A stretch of 55,512 nt of DNA from Bacteroidetes bacterium QS_3_64_15 (GCA_003022565.1 PXTN01000017.1:1-55512), one strand, 5' to 3'. Shown: positions 1-9,929, numbered from the stretch's first letter. A program made the numbers and translations. Notes: generated from the sequence alone by a model not told the origin.

Positions 1-495
1 GGCCTGGACGGCTTCGAGGTGCTCGATCGGCTCAACGAGGAACGTCCCGATCTGCCCGTCGTGATCGTCACCGCCCACGGCACTGTCGACCAGGCCGCGG
101 AGGCCATTCGCGAGGGCGCCGAGAATTTCATCCACAAGCCCTTTTCGCCCGAGCAAGTTCGATCGGTTGTCGCTCAGGCACTGGCGGAGGAGCCCGACGC
201 GACGGATCGCACGTACAACGAGCACGTCCAATCGGCCCGGGTCGGCATTCGGGAAGAGGATTTCGAGAAAGCCCGCCAGCACATTCAGGGGGCCTTTGCG
301 CTCAACGCCACGCGGCCCGAGGCCTTCAACCTACTGGGGGTTCTCATGCAGATTCAGAACAAGTTTCAGGAGGCCCAGCGCTACTACCAGTCGGCCCTCG
401 CGCTCCATCCCGGCTACGAGCCGGCTGTCTACAACCGCGATAACCTCGCTCAGTCCCCCTCGACCCGGAAGCTGTCCGACTACCGCCTTGAGTAA
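1..495 (+). CDS. Response regulator receiver domain with C-terminal TPR (5' end truncated by window)
   Basis: Reading frame open from base 1; 'PVVIVTAHGTVDQAAEAIREGAENFIHKPF' is receiver alpha4-beta5 with the conserved Lys; TPR-like 'EAFNLLGVLMQIQNKFQEAQRYYQSALALHPGYEPAVYNRDNL'. Confidence 0.85.
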   Translation, partial: GLDGFEVLDRLNEERPDLPVVIVTAHGTVDQAAEAIREGAENFIHKPFSPEQVRSVVAQALAEEPDATDRTYNEHVQSARVGIREEDFEKARQHIQGAFALNATRPEAFNLLGVLMQIQNKFQEAQRYYQSALALHPGYEPAVYNRDNLAQSPSTRKLSDYRLE

Positions 496-531
496 TGCTT
501 CGGCATATCTTGCCTCAATCTCCTTCCCGAC

Positions 532-2220
532 ATGACGGATTCCGAGCCCGATCCCCAGACGGTCCTCGTCGTCGACGACGAAAAAAACGTCCGCCTCACC
601 CTCCGACAGGCCCTGGAGGACCTGGGCCTTCAGGTGGACACGCCCGCGGGCGGAGAGGAGGCGCTCGATCGGATCGGGGACACGGAGTACGACCTGATGC
701 TCCTTGATCTCCGAATGCCGGGCCTCGACGGGCTGGAGGTACTGCAGCGGACGCGTCGGCAGGCGCCGGATCTACCGGTCGTCATCGTCACGGCGCATGG
801 CACGGTCAAAAGCGCCGTCCGGGCCATGCGGCGGGGGGCCGTAGACGTGCTTCTGAAGCCCATCAGCCTCGACTCGCTCCACGAGCTCGTGAACCGGGTG
901 CTCCAGCGGCCCACTGTCGAGGCCGGGACGGCCCCGTACGACGAGTGGGTTCGGCTCGCGACATGGCATGTCCGCCACCAGCGCACCGACGCCGCGCGCA
1001 ACTGCCTGCGCGAGGCCATCGACCAGGACGACCGGCGGTCCGAGGCGTACACTCTGTTCGGAATTCTGGAGGGCACGGACGGAGATCTCGAGGCTGCACG
1101 CCGGCACCTGGAGGCTGCCGTAGGCCGCGATCCCAACGCCACGGCGGCCCAACTCTTGCTCGACCGGCTCCGGAAAGAGGCCCATCCGTTCCCCGCTGAT
1201 CGTCCGGAGGCCCTCCTCTCCGCCCCGGTCCCGGGCGAGGATCCCGATTCTGTTCCAAAGATGCGAACGGTCTCGTCCCGACCAGGGGCCGACCGCACAG
1301 ACGTGCCACACCGCGTGCTCACCGTCCTCCCAGAGCGCATCGCCGACGGGGAGGCGGCGGCCGACCGGGCCCTGGTGCAGCTCGCCGCGGCGTCGGCACG
1401 GTCCCAGCAGCCGTCGGGAGAACTCCTCCTCCTCACGGTCATCGAGGTGCCGCGACAGCTCTCCCTCTCGCAGGCCGAGGTGGCGCACGAGGATCGCCTC
1501 CAGGAAGTGCAGTGGCAGCTCGAGGCCCTGGCCGACGAAATGAAGGGCGACACGCTGGACGTACGTCCCGTGGTGGTCGTCGCGCACCAGACGGCCTCGG
1601 TGCTCGAAAATATCATCGTCGAGCAGTCGGTGCAGCACGTCGTCGGGGCATGGCCCCCAACAAGCGGGGCCGGGATGGACGAGGACGTCGGCTGGATGTC
1701 CGCCCTGGACGATCGTTCCTGCGAAGTCACGCTCCTCCGGTCCCCTGCGGGCCCGGCGTCGGACGACGGAGCGGACGTCACGGCCTTCGTCAGCGACAGC
1801 CCATACGCCCCGTTCGTGGCGCGGCGGGCGCTGGAGTGGGCGCAGGGCAGCGGCGTGGCGTCCCTCACCCTCCTCACCTTGCAGCCCGACGACGGAACCG
1901 CGGGCGCGGAGGAGCTTCAACACCGGGGACGGCGTCTGGTCTGGGACGTGGCGGACCGGGCGGGCCTGGAAGAGGAGCAGTACGAGGGGCGCGTGGTCGT
2001 GTCGGACGACATCCCCGCGGTCGCGGCGCGCTGTGCAGGGGCGTGCGATCGGATCTGCGTTGGGGCCAGCCGGAGCTCGGCGTGGGCCGAATCCGTCTTC
2101 GGTTCTTTCCCCGAGCACCTTGCAGCGTCGACCGAGTGCCCCATTGCCCTCGTTCGGGGCCCGCAGCCCAGTCCCCGCTCGTTCCTCGAAGACCTCGGCC
2201 GTCGCCTGGCAGGGCCGTGA
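532..2220 (+). CDS. Response regulator: receiver + TPR-like segment + two universal stress protein (USP)-like domains
   Basis: 'TVLVVDDEKNVRLTLRQAL...LMLLDLRMPGLDGLEVL...VVIVTAHGT...LLKPIS' receiver; C-terminal USP-like 'DRICVGASRSSAWAESVFGSFPEHLAASTECPIALVRG'. Confidence 0.85.
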   Translation: MTDSEPDPQTVLVVDDEKNVRLTLRQALEDLGLQVDTPAGGEEALDRIGDTEYDLMLLDLRMPGLDGLEVLQRTRRQAPDLPVVIVTAHGTVKSAVRAMRRGAVDVLLKPISLDSLHELVNRVLQRPTVEAGTAPYDEWVRLATWHVRHQRTDAARNCLREAIDQDDRRSEAYTLFGILEGTDGDLEAARRHLEAAVGRDPNATAAQLLLDRLRKEAHPFPADRPEALLSAPVPGEDPDSVPKMRTVSSRPGADRTDVPHRVLTVLPERIADGEAAADRALVQLAAASARSQQPSGELLLLTVIEVPRQLSLSQAEVAHEDRLQEVQWQLEALADEMKGDTLDVRPVVVVAHQTASVLENIIVEQSVQHVVGAWPPTSGAGMDEDVGWMSALDDRSCEVTLLRSPAGPASDDGADVTAFVSDSPYAPFVARRALEWAQGSGVASLTLLTLQPDDGTAGAEELQHRGRRLVWDVADRAGLEEEQYEGRVVVSDDIPAVAARCAGACDRICVGASRSSAWAESVFGSFPEHLAASTECPIALVRGPQPSPRSFLEDLGRRLAGP

Positions 2221-2222
2221 GG

Positions 2223-2270
2223 GCGTACGGGCGTGGTTGCGTGTGGGCGTGATTGCGTATGGGGGTACGA
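2223..2270 (+). repeat. Degenerate octamer array (GCGTAYGG)n
   Basis: GCGTACGG|GCGTGGTT|GCGTGTGG|GCGTGATT|GCGTATGG|GGGTACGA. Confidence 0.85.
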
Positions 2271-2285
2271 GCGATTCTCGCTCGT
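2267..2285 (+). terminator. Perfect hairpin downstream of the RR-USP gene, possible terminator
   Basis: ACGAGCGA-TTC-TCGCTCGT; no strong U-tract. Confidence 0.4.
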
Positions 2286-2457
2286 GCAGATTTTCGGAAA
2301 TATTTCGACAGGCTTGTTGCACGAAATCGGTTATATGTATCTACCTGGAAGCCAGTGATTTCGAGGTCACGAGGTGCACCTCGCGACCATCCCCCATGCT
2401 GTCCAGGGATTTTTGCCTCGCTGCCCTAGATGCCCGAAAGCCCGCACTCTCAGAGGC

Positions 2458-2489
2458 CCATACGCAAATACGCCCAGACGCCCATACGT
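2458..2489 (-). repeat. Octamer array, inverted relative to 2223-2270
   Basis: CCATACGC|AAATACGC|CCAGACGC|CCATACGT on plus (reverse complement GCGTATGG-type). Confidence 0.8.
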
Positions 2490-2530
2490 TCTGAATCGGT
2501 CGCCATCGTTTTTGTCAACTGCTATTTCCG

Positions 2531-4375
2531 ATGACTTGGACGGTACGAAAAAAAATTCTCCTGGCGAACGGCACCGTCCTGCTTCTACTCGCCCTCGTGC
2601 TGGGATGGGCCCTCGTAAACCTCCAGAACCTCGGGAGTGCCTCGACGGCCATTCTGAGCGAGAACTACCGCAGCATCATCGCTGCGGAGAACATGATCAA
2701 CGGCCTGGAACGGATGGACAGCGCCGTGCTCCTGCATCTTCAGAATCGTGAGCAGGGCCTCCGGCAGTTTCAACGCAACCAAAACCAGGTGTCCCGCTGG
2801 CTCGCTCGGGCGCAGGACAACATCACCATTGAGGGGGAGAAAGAGGTGCTCGCACGCATCGATTCGACGTTTGACCGATACACGGTTCAGTTCGACTCCT
2901 TGCTCCAGCGACCGGACATCTACGGCGACCGTCCCTACGAGACCGCCCTGCTGCCTGCATTTCGAGACGTCCGGAGCGCTGCGGGCGACCTGCGCGACCT
3001 CAATCAGAGGACCATGGTCGAGGCCTCGGACCGGGCCGAAGCGGTCGCCACGTGGGCCATCTGGTCGGTGGGGGGCATTGGTGTGGGGGCCGTCGTTCTT
3101 GGACTCGTCGTGAGCCTGGTGCTGGCCGGACGCATCGTGCAGCCCATCCGCAAGGTGCAGGCCGCCACCCAAAAGATCGCGGCCGGCGACTACGACGTGG
3201 AGGTGCAGACGGACGCCACCGACGAGCTTGGCAAGCTCGCCACTCAGTTCAACGAGATGGCCGCGGAGCTGCGCTCCTACCGCGACCTCAACATCGAGAC
3301 GATCATGGCGGAGCAGCGCAAGAGTAAGGCCATCCTCCAGAGCATCGACGACGGGCTGCTGGTGGTGGACGGCGACTACGACGTGATCAACATGAACCCG
3401 ACGGCCGAGTGGGCGCTGGGCGTCCGGCGCGACGAGGTGGAAGGGCGGCACGTGCTCGACGCCCTGCGCAACGAGCGGCTGTTTCAGCAGATCCGGGAGA
3501 CGATCGAGTCGGGGGAGACGTCGGCCCCGAGCGAGCCCAGTGATACGCTGACCGTAGAGCGGGAGGGGGACACGCGCCATTTCCAGTTCGTCGTGAACCC
3601 GGTCCGCGACACCGACGACGAGATGCTCGCCGCCATCCTGCTGCTTCGCGACGTGACGAAGCTCAAGGAGCTCAACCGCCTCAAGAGCGAGTTCGTGGCC
3701 ACCGCCTCCCACGAGCTCAAGACGCCGCTCACGAGCATCGGCATGAGCGTTCGCTTGCTCAGCGATCGGCACGGGGACGACCTCGAGGAGCGGGACCGCG
3801 AGCTGCTGGAGGCCGCGATCGAGGATGTCGAGCGGCTCCGGGCCCTGGTGGACGACCTCCTCGACCTTTCGAAGATTGAGTCCGGGCGCATGGAGATGGA
3901 CCGGGAAGCGGCGCCCGTGTCGCTGCTGTGCGAGAAGGCCGCGGAGGCCCTCCGGGGAGAGGTAAAGAAGAACGACGCGACCCTCGATCTTGACCTCTCC
4001 GAAGACCTTCCGGACGTACACGTCGACCCGAACAAGGTGACGTGGGTGCTCAACAACCTCCTGTCCAACGCCCTCCGCTACTCGGAGCCCGGCGACCAGG
4101 TGCGCGTCTCCGGCGAGGCGGTCGGCGGGTCGGTGCACGTCTCCGTCGAGGACGAGGGCGCGGGCATTCCCTACGAGTACCAGTCGAAGATCTTCGACAA
4201 ATTCGTGCAGGTCGACAGCGACCACGTCCCGGGCGGCACGGGCCTCGGACTCGCCATTTCGCAGGAAATCATCCACGCCCACGGCGGGCGCATCTGGGTC
4301 GACTCCACGCCGGGGGAGGGGAGCACGTTTACGTTCACCCTGCCGGTGGCGTCGATGGACCCCGTGGTTGAATGA
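2531..4375 (+). CDS. Membrane sensor histidine kinase (TM-HAMP-PAS-HisKA-HATPase)
   Basis: N-terminal TM; HAMP 'RIVQPIRKVQAATQKIAAGDYDVEV'; H-box 'ATASHELKTPLTSIGMSVRLL'; N/G boxes 'NNLLSNALRYS', 'GTGLGLAISQEIIHAHGGRIWVDS'. Confidence 0.95.
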   Translation: MTWTVRKKILLANGTVLLLLALVLGWALVNLQNLGSASTAILSENYRSIIAAENMINGLERMDSAVLLHLQNREQGLRQFQRNQNQVSRWLARAQDNITIEGEKEVLARIDSTFDRYTVQFDSLLQRPDIYGDRPYETALLPAFRDVRSAAGDLRDLNQRTMVEASDRAEAVATWAIWSVGGIGVGAVVLGLVVSLVLAGRIVQPIRKVQAATQKIAAGDYDVEVQTDATDELGKLATQFNEMAAELRSYRDLNIETIMAEQRKSKAILQSIDDGLLVVDGDYDVINMNPTAEWALGVRRDEVEGRHVLDALRNERLFQQIRETIESGETSAPSEPSDTLTVEREGDTRHFQFVVNPVRDTDDEMLAAILLLRDVTKLKELNRLKSEFVATASHELKTPLTSIGMSVRLLSDRHGDDLEERDRELLEAAIEDVERLRALVDDLLDLSKIESGRMEMDREAAPVSLLCEKAAEALRGEVKKNDATLDLDLSEDLPDVHVDPNKVTWVLNNLLSNALRYSEPGDQVRVSGEAVGGSVHVSVEDEGAGIPYEYQSKIFDKFVQVDSDHVPGGTGLGLAISQEIIHAHGGRIWVDSTPGEGSTFTFTLPVASMDPVVE

Positions 4376-4529
4376 GTCCGAAGCTTCGTGATGCTTGACG
4401 CATGAAGGTGTGAGGGGAAACACGCGCCACACCACGCGTCACGAATCACTCCTCGTGCCTCAGCGGTCCTACCTTACGATCCTCGGCGCTCCTTCCAGTA
4501 CGCAGACCCGCATCGCTGCCACGCAATTG

Positions 4530-5942
4530 ATGGACTCCCCCACGATTGACGACCTCCCCGCCCGTCCTCGCTTCATCCTTCGCTCATGGTGGCGGGCCTT
4601 GAGCCCCTCCCGGCTCTTCATTGGTTCGTTTCTTCTCCTTATCGGCCTCGGCACGGTCGGATTCATGGTGCTGCCGGGCCTCTACGCCGGGCCGCCGCTG
4701 AATTGGGTGGACGCCCTCTTCACCGCCACCAGCGCCGTTTGCGTTACCGGTCTCATCGTTGTGGACACCGCCGAGTATTTCACGACCTGGGGTCAGGCCT
4801 ACATCCTTCTTCTCATTCAGATTGGTGGGCTCGGCATCATCGCGTTTACCTCCGCGATCCTGGTTACGCTCGGGCAGCGCCTGTCCCTCCGACACGAAGC
4901 CCTGGCCGGCGAGCCGGCCGAGATGGTGGGGGAGGTTGACTACCAGGCCCTGACGGAGGCCATCCTTCGCTTCACGTTCGTGGCGGAACTCATCGGGGGC
5001 GTGCTGCTCTACGTGTTCTGGATTCCCCGCTTCGGGTGGGGCGGGGCCGTGTGGCACTCCATCTTTCACACGGTGAGCGCCTTCTGCAACGCGGGCTTCT
5101 CGACGTTTACGACCTCGCTGGAGGCGTTTCAGGCCAACCTGCCGCTGCTGGGCGTGGTGATGACCCTGATCGTGCTGGGTGGGCTCGGCTTCCTCACCCT
5201 GGAGGAGGTCAATCTCTGGCGCCGGAAGCACCAGGAACAGGACCGGTTCCGGCTCTCAATCCACTCCCAGATCGTCCTCGGCACCAGCGCGTTCCTCATC
5301 GTGACCGGATGGATCACCTTCACGGCGTTCGAATGGCATAACACGCTTGCGGGGATGACTCTGCCTCAGCGACTCGTGAATGGGCTCTTTGCCAGCATTA
5401 CGCCCCGCACGGCCGGCTTCAACACCATCCCCTACGGCGAGACGACGTCGGGCACCAACTTCTTGACCATTGTTTTCATGATGATTGGCGGCTCGCCCGG
5501 CTCCACGGCGGGGGGCATCAAGACGACGACCTTCGCCCTCCTCGGGCTCCTGGCGTGGTCGCGCCTGAGGGGCAGCCCCACAACGAGCATTTCTGGACGC
5601 AGCATCCCAGACGATACCCTTCAGAAGGCGATGGGGCTCTTCATTGTCGCGTTCGGGATCGTGACGGCAGGCATCTTCCTGTTCAGCTGGCTGGAGGTGC
5701 CCGCGGCGGGGGGAAAAGCGGCGTTCTTAACGTACATGTTCGAGGCGGTCAGTGCCTTCAACACGGTGGGCCTCTCGATGGGGGCGACGGGCAACCTGTC
5801 GGATCCCGCCCGGCTCATCACGGTCGTGCTCATGTTCATCGGTCGCGTGGGCACGCTCACGTTCGTCGCGGCCATGGCGCGGACGCCGAAGCGCATCGCG
5901 GGGGGCTTTCGCTACGCGTACGAAGACGTGTCGGTCGGGTAG
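4530..5942 (+). CDS. trkH: TrkH/KtrB-family potassium uptake protein
   Basis: 'TATSAVCVTGLIVVDTAEYFTTWGQ', 'HTVSAFCNAGFS', 'ITPRTAGFNTIPYG', 'GGSPGSTAGGIKTTT', 'EAVSAFNTVGLSMG' pore motifs; start placed at ATG 4530. Confidence 0.9.
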   Translation: MDSPTIDDLPARPRFILRSWWRALSPSRLFIGSFLLLIGLGTVGFMVLPGLYAGPPLNWVDALFTATSAVCVTGLIVVDTAEYFTTWGQAYILLLIQIGGLGIIAFTSAILVTLGQRLSLRHEALAGEPAEMVGEVDYQALTEAILRFTFVAELIGGVLLYVFWIPRFGWGGAVWHSIFHTVSAFCNAGFSTFTTSLEAFQANLPLLGVVMTLIVLGGLGFLTLEEVNLWRRKHQEQDRFRLSIHSQIVLGTSAFLIVTGWITFTAFEWHNTLAGMTLPQRLVNGLFASITPRTAGFNTIPYGETTSGTNFLTIVFMMIGGSPGSTAGGIKTTTFALLGLLAWSRLRGSPTTSISGRSIPDDTLQKAMGLFIVAFGIVTAGIFLFSWLEVPAAGGKAAFLTYMFEAVSAFNTVGLSMGATGNLSDPARLITVVLMFIGRVGTLTFVAAMARTPKRIAGGFRYAYEDVSVG

Positions 5943-6010
5943 GAGGGGACCGCGGGAACGTGGAGGAAGAGAGTGTGGGGGCCTGGGAGCGCGATGAACA
6001 TCACAGGTGG

Positions 6011-6038
6011 ACGCAACACGCACTACGAAATACGCGTA
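6011..6038 (+). repeat. Heptamer array (ACGCAMY)n between trkH and trkA
   Basis: ACGCAAC|ACGCACT|ACGAAAT|ACGCGTA. Confidence 0.65.
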
Positions 6039-6102
6039 GGGTCGCAGGCGATTCGCTCGGCCTTCATCGCTCACTATCGTTTTCACGCGACGCACTGCAT
6101 TC

Positions 6103-6783
6103 ATGAAACGCTTCGTCATCGTCGGCCTCGGGAATTTTGGATCGAGCGTGGCCGAGGCGCTCTACAGCCGCGGGCATGACGTCGTCGCCGTGGACGTCGA
6201 CGAGCAGGCGGTCGACGACATTGCCCCCCACTGCTCGCGCGCCGCCGTGGGGGACGGGCGGGAGGTGGAGATGCTGGACGAGGTGGGTGCCGATGGGGCC
6301 GACGCCGCTGTGGTGAGTACCGGCGACGACCTCACGGCCAGCATCTTGGCGACGATGGCCCTGAAGGACCTGGGGGTCGACACGGTGTACGTGAAGGTGA
6401 TTTCGGACAACCACGCCCGCATCATGCGCCAACTGGGGGCCGCCGAAACCGTCTTTCCGGAGCGCGAGTCGGGCTTCAACCTCGCGAGCCGGATCTCCGA
6501 GAAGGGCGTGCTCAACTACGTGCGGATGGGGCGCAACCTGAGCGTGCAGGAACTGGTGGTGCCCGAAATGTGGCAGGACCACACGTTGCGCGAGCTGCAG
6601 ATGCGCTCGGAGTTTGGCGTGTCGGTCGTCGGCATCCACGACACGAGGACCGACGAGATGATTACGCCCCCCGACCCGGACGAGCCGCTCGAGCGGACCG
6701 ATACCCTCATCCTGGCGGGCCCGGACGAGGCGCTCAGCGGGTTGGCAGAGATTGCGAGCGAGACCGCCGAAGAATCCCCGTGA
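6103..6783 (+). CDS. trkA: TrkA/KtrA-family RCK NAD-binding potassium channel regulator
   Basis: 'MKRFVIVGLGNFGSSVAEALYSRGHDVVAVDVDEQAVDDIA' Rossmann GxGxxG; TrkA_C-like C-terminus; adjacent to trkH. Confidence 0.92.
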   Translation: MKRFVIVGLGNFGSSVAEALYSRGHDVVAVDVDEQAVDDIAPHCSRAAVGDGREVEMLDEVGADGADAAVVSTGDDLTASILATMALKDLGVDTVYVKVISDNHARIMRQLGAAETVFPERESGFNLASRISEKGVLNYVRMGRNLSVQELVVPEMWQDHTLRELQMRSEFGVSVVGIHDTRTDEMITPPDPDEPLERTDTLILAGPDEALSGLAEIASETAEESP

Positions 6784-6837
6784 TCGAGGAGGCGTGGGGA
6801 GACGGTTGCATTCGAGTCAGAGGCATTCGGCCATGCG

Positions 6838-7956
6838 CTAATCGAGAGCGACCCCCGCCAGTAGTTCGGGGCCGGCCACCACCGGGAACGTCATCACCTC
6901 TAGCCGCCCGGCCACCATTAGCAGGCACATGAGGAGCTTCGTCGGGACCGGCAACACTTTGAAGGTGCCCATGGAACCGAGCGTCCCGAAGCCCGGCCCG
7001 ATGTTGCCCAGCACGGCCAGCGTGCCCGACAGCGATTCCTTCAGCGTGAGGTCCAGTCCCACGCGGTGGGCATCCGCCGCGACGAACCCGGCCCCGCCGA
7101 CGACCAGCACGAGGTAGGCCAGAATCACGATGAGGATGCCCCGCACCACCGGCTCCTTCACGATGCGGCGCCCCAGACACATCGGGTGCACCGAAGACGG
7201 GTGGATCATCTGGAAGAGCTCGCGCCCGATCACCTTGAAGCCGACGACCCACCGCATCACCTTAAGGCCACCGGAGGTGCTGCCTACGCACTCGCTGGCA
7301 AACATGAGTATGAGGAGAACCACAATCACCTCACTGCCCCACACGGCAAAGTCGGTGCTCGCGTAGCCGGTGGTGATGAGCAAGGTGGCCGTCTGAAACG
7401 TGCCCTGCCGAAGGGTCTCCTCGATCGTGGCGAACTGCCCGTCGCCCCACAGCATCACGCTCACCAGGGGGCTCCCGACTGCAAAGATCGAGAGGTACAC
7501 CTTGAACTCCGTGTCGCGGGCCGGGGCCGTGGGGTTCGAGAAGATCGTCTGCCAGAGCAGCGTGAAGTTCGTCGCGGCCACGGACATGAACGGAATGAGG
7601 AGCCACTGGACCGTAGGCGGGCACGCTTCAATGCTCCGGGCCTCCGGCGAGAAGCCGCCGGAGGGCACAGTCGTAAAGACGTGCGCCACAGCTTGGTAGG
7701 GCGTCATGTTGGGGGCGAGGCCGCCGTAGTGGGCACCGAGGAGCAGCACCAGGAGTACGCCCGAGCACCCGAGGTACAGCAGCCAGAGCCGGCGGGCCGT
7801 CTCGACGATGTGGGGGGTGAGACGCTCCAGCTTTGGTCCGGGCACCTCGGCATCGAGAAACTGCGCGCCCCCGGCCGACAGGCGGGGTAGGATGGCCACC
7901 GCCAGGGCGAGAATGCCCATGCCGGCGATCCATTGCGTGAGCTGACGCCACAGCAT
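6838..7956 (-). pseudogene. TrkH-family potassium transporter, N-terminally truncated remnant
   Basis: Begins at 'MLWRQLTQWIAGMGILALAVAILPRLSAGG', normally internal in TrkH; contains 'TTVPSGGFSPEARSI', 'SECVGSTSGGLKVMRW', 'LGNIGPGFGTLGSMG'; the first membrane segments are missing. Confidence 0.75.
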
Positions 7957-8185
7957 GACCGCCGCCCCGGTTGAGCGCCCGGGCGGTGCTGCAGATCAGG
8001 ATGTTGCTCCGGTCGTCGCTCGTGCTCCTGATTATGAAATCTGCGTCCGAGACCTCCGCCGTTTTGAGGACCTCGACCTTGGCGCCGTCGCCTTCGTGGG
8101 TAAGCACGTCGGCCTCGGCCCGAAGCGCGTCGAGACGGTCGGGAGTAGGAATAGAGGGTGGAATCTGCGGTTCAACGATGTACAC
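7957..8185 (-). pseudogene. TrkA N-domain fragment joined out of frame to the truncated trkH
   Basis: Minus frame 'PDRLDALRAEADVLTHEGDGAKVEVLKTAEVSDADFIIRSTSDDRSNILICSTARALNRG' matches the TrkA Rossmann domain after beta2; reading then passes out of frame into trkH. Confidence 0.75.
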
Positions 8186-8463
8186 AACGCCTCACCGCCC
8201 AACACGGACGAGAGGAGGTTGGCCCAAATTCAAGGACAGAGTTCGGGAGTGAGTCTGCCGATTTTATCCTCTCCGCAGGCGATCGGCCGGGATAAGAGGC
8301 GTCAGACTTCCGAACGGATCAGACGGATCTCACATAACTGAAGCATCCTCCCGCCTCACGGAACACGTTCACTACCTCTCGAAACGGTCTTCCCCCAGGG
8401 AAACGTTCGTCTCTTTTTGCGCACTCTCTTCTGTCCCGCTATCCTCCTCGACCGGCCGCCCTT

Positions 8464-9099
8464 TTGCTTCACATGACCACCCTCCGCCCCCGCTTCCTGC
8501 CGTTGCTCGTAGGTATCCTTCTTCTTGGAGGCGCCACGGGGGCCTGTGAATCACCCGAACCGCCTCCCCCGAACACCCGGCCCCCACCCTCGCACCTCGA
8601 CAGCCTTGCGGCCGCCAAGCCCGCGCCGCCCAAGGCGGGGACGCCGCCTACGCTCGTGCGCAGCCAGACGCTCTACGTGCCGGCTTATTCCCACATCTAC
8701 ATCCAAGACGCGACGCGCTCGATGAACCTCGCCACCACCCTCAGCCTCCGCAACGCAAGCCCCGAAGAGTCTATCAAGCTGTCGGCCATCGAATACTACG
8801 ACAGCAGCGGCGATCGCGTGCGCAGCTACCTGGACACTTCGCGCGTGCTCGATCCCCTCGCCTCCACCTACGTCGTTGTGGAGGTCGGCGATATTCGAGG
8901 AGGCGTGGGCGCAAACTTCCTCGTGCGCTGGCACGCGGAGACGCCGGTGTACCCTCCCATCGTGGAAACGGTCATGATCACGACCGAGTCGACCCAGGGC
9001 ATCTCCTTCCGGAGCCCCGCTCGCGTGCTGCGTGAGGACCGCGTTCCGGCGCCTGAGGTCTCGCCCGACTCGCTTGCACCGCCGGACGCACGTCCCTAA
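8464..9099 (+). CDS. DUF3124-like putative lipoprotein
   Basis: Lipoprotein signal 'LPLLVGILLLGGATGACES'; 'QTLYVPAYSHIYIQD...LATTLSLRNASPEESIKLSAIEYYDSSGDRVRSYL' typical of the DUF3124 family. Confidence 0.75.
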   Translation: MLHMTTLRPRFLPLLVGILLLGGATGACESPEPPPPNTRPPPSHLDSLAAAKPAPPKAGTPPTLVRSQTLYVPAYSHIYIQDATRSMNLATTLSLRNASPEESIKLSAIEYYDSSGDRVRSYLDTSRVLDPLASTYVVVEVGDIRGGVGANFLVRWHAETPVYPPIVETVMITTESTQGISFRSPARVLREDRVPAPEVSPDSLAPPDARP

Positions 9100-9148
9100 T
9101 CTCCTCCTTCCGCCCTCTTTCCTCACCGCAACAGTACCAGATCCATTC

Positions 9149-9889
9149 GTGCCCGCCACTGCAACCCGTCGCTCTCCCACTCGCTCCCTGCTCGTCCCGC
9201 TCGCTCTTGCGCTTGGCGCGGTTGCCATCGACTTCGGTCCGATTGGTTGCGAGACCGACGACGCCTCGGAGGAGGCCTCCGCCGAGCAAAACGAGCCGAT
9301 GGCCGACCGGTCGGTCCTGCTCAACGTCGGCTTCGAAGACAAGACCGACGAGCGTCCGCCTTCGGACCAGTTCCTCGTCGAGTCGCCAAAGTCCAACCGA
9401 TGGCGGCCAGTCTCGTTGGAGGGTGGTTTTCTCACAAACGACTTCGAGGAGTACCCCATCGGAAGCACGTACGAACTGCTCATCTATCCGGAGGGGGAAG
9501 CCGGGAGCCGCCTAGTCGTCCCGTTCTCGATGAAGCCGACCATGTCCTCGGCCCTGGCCAGTTCTCGGACGGATATCGTCGCGCATGACGACAGCATTGT
9601 GGTCACCGGCCCGGCGGTGCCCGACGAGAACGACGGCATCGTGACCGTACAGGCGGGGAAATGGAGCGAACGTGGTTCTCCCAACGATCGGGAGCACAAC
9701 TTTCTGTTTGGAAACGACGGAGGAAGCCAAAACCAAACGGGATTCAATCACGCCGAAGTGGTTCATAATGAGCGCCGCTTTAGCTCGTACTCGGACCCCG
9801 CTTCCTACACTGTGAGCTTCTCTGCTGGACAAGACAACCCGCCGATGCAAAACGCAAAGGACTGGGTGCGACAGTCCTTTCTGAAGTGA
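9149..9889 (+). CDS. Hypothetical protein, possible lipoprotein
   Basis: ORF with GTG start; hydrophobic segment then 'IGCETDDASEEASAEQ'; no family recognised. Confidence 0.55.
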   Translation: MPATATRRSPTRSLLVPLALALGAVAIDFGPIGCETDDASEEASAEQNEPMADRSVLLNVGFEDKTDERPPSDQFLVESPKSNRWRPVSLEGGFLTNDFEEYPIGSTYELLIYPEGEAGSRLVVPFSMKPTMSSALASSRTDIVAHDDSIVVTGPAVPDENDGIVTVQAGKWSERGSPNDREHNFLFGNDGGSQNQTGFNHAEVVHNERRFSSYSDPASYTVSFSAGQDNPPMQNAKDWVRQSFLK

Positions 9890-9929
9890 GGGAACTAGCT
9901 CGCAAAATCGTCCCACACTGCCCCGTAGA

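Noticed and set aside
2585-4435. Long antisense ORF (616 aa, minus) opposite the histidine kinase
   Set aside because: High-GC shadow ORF with low-complexity composition (His/Val/Leu/Arg-rich); the opposite strand has clear HAMP/HisKA/HATPase motifs. The same applies to 630-1877(-), 772-2322(-), 12751-14232(+), 16263-17534(+), 17723-19177(+), 22025-23074(+), 27086-28066(-) and 29960-31222(+).
8186-8463. Possible small gene or RNA between the trkA remnant and the DUF3124 gene
   Set aside because: Only short ORFs without coding signature and no convincing structure could be read.
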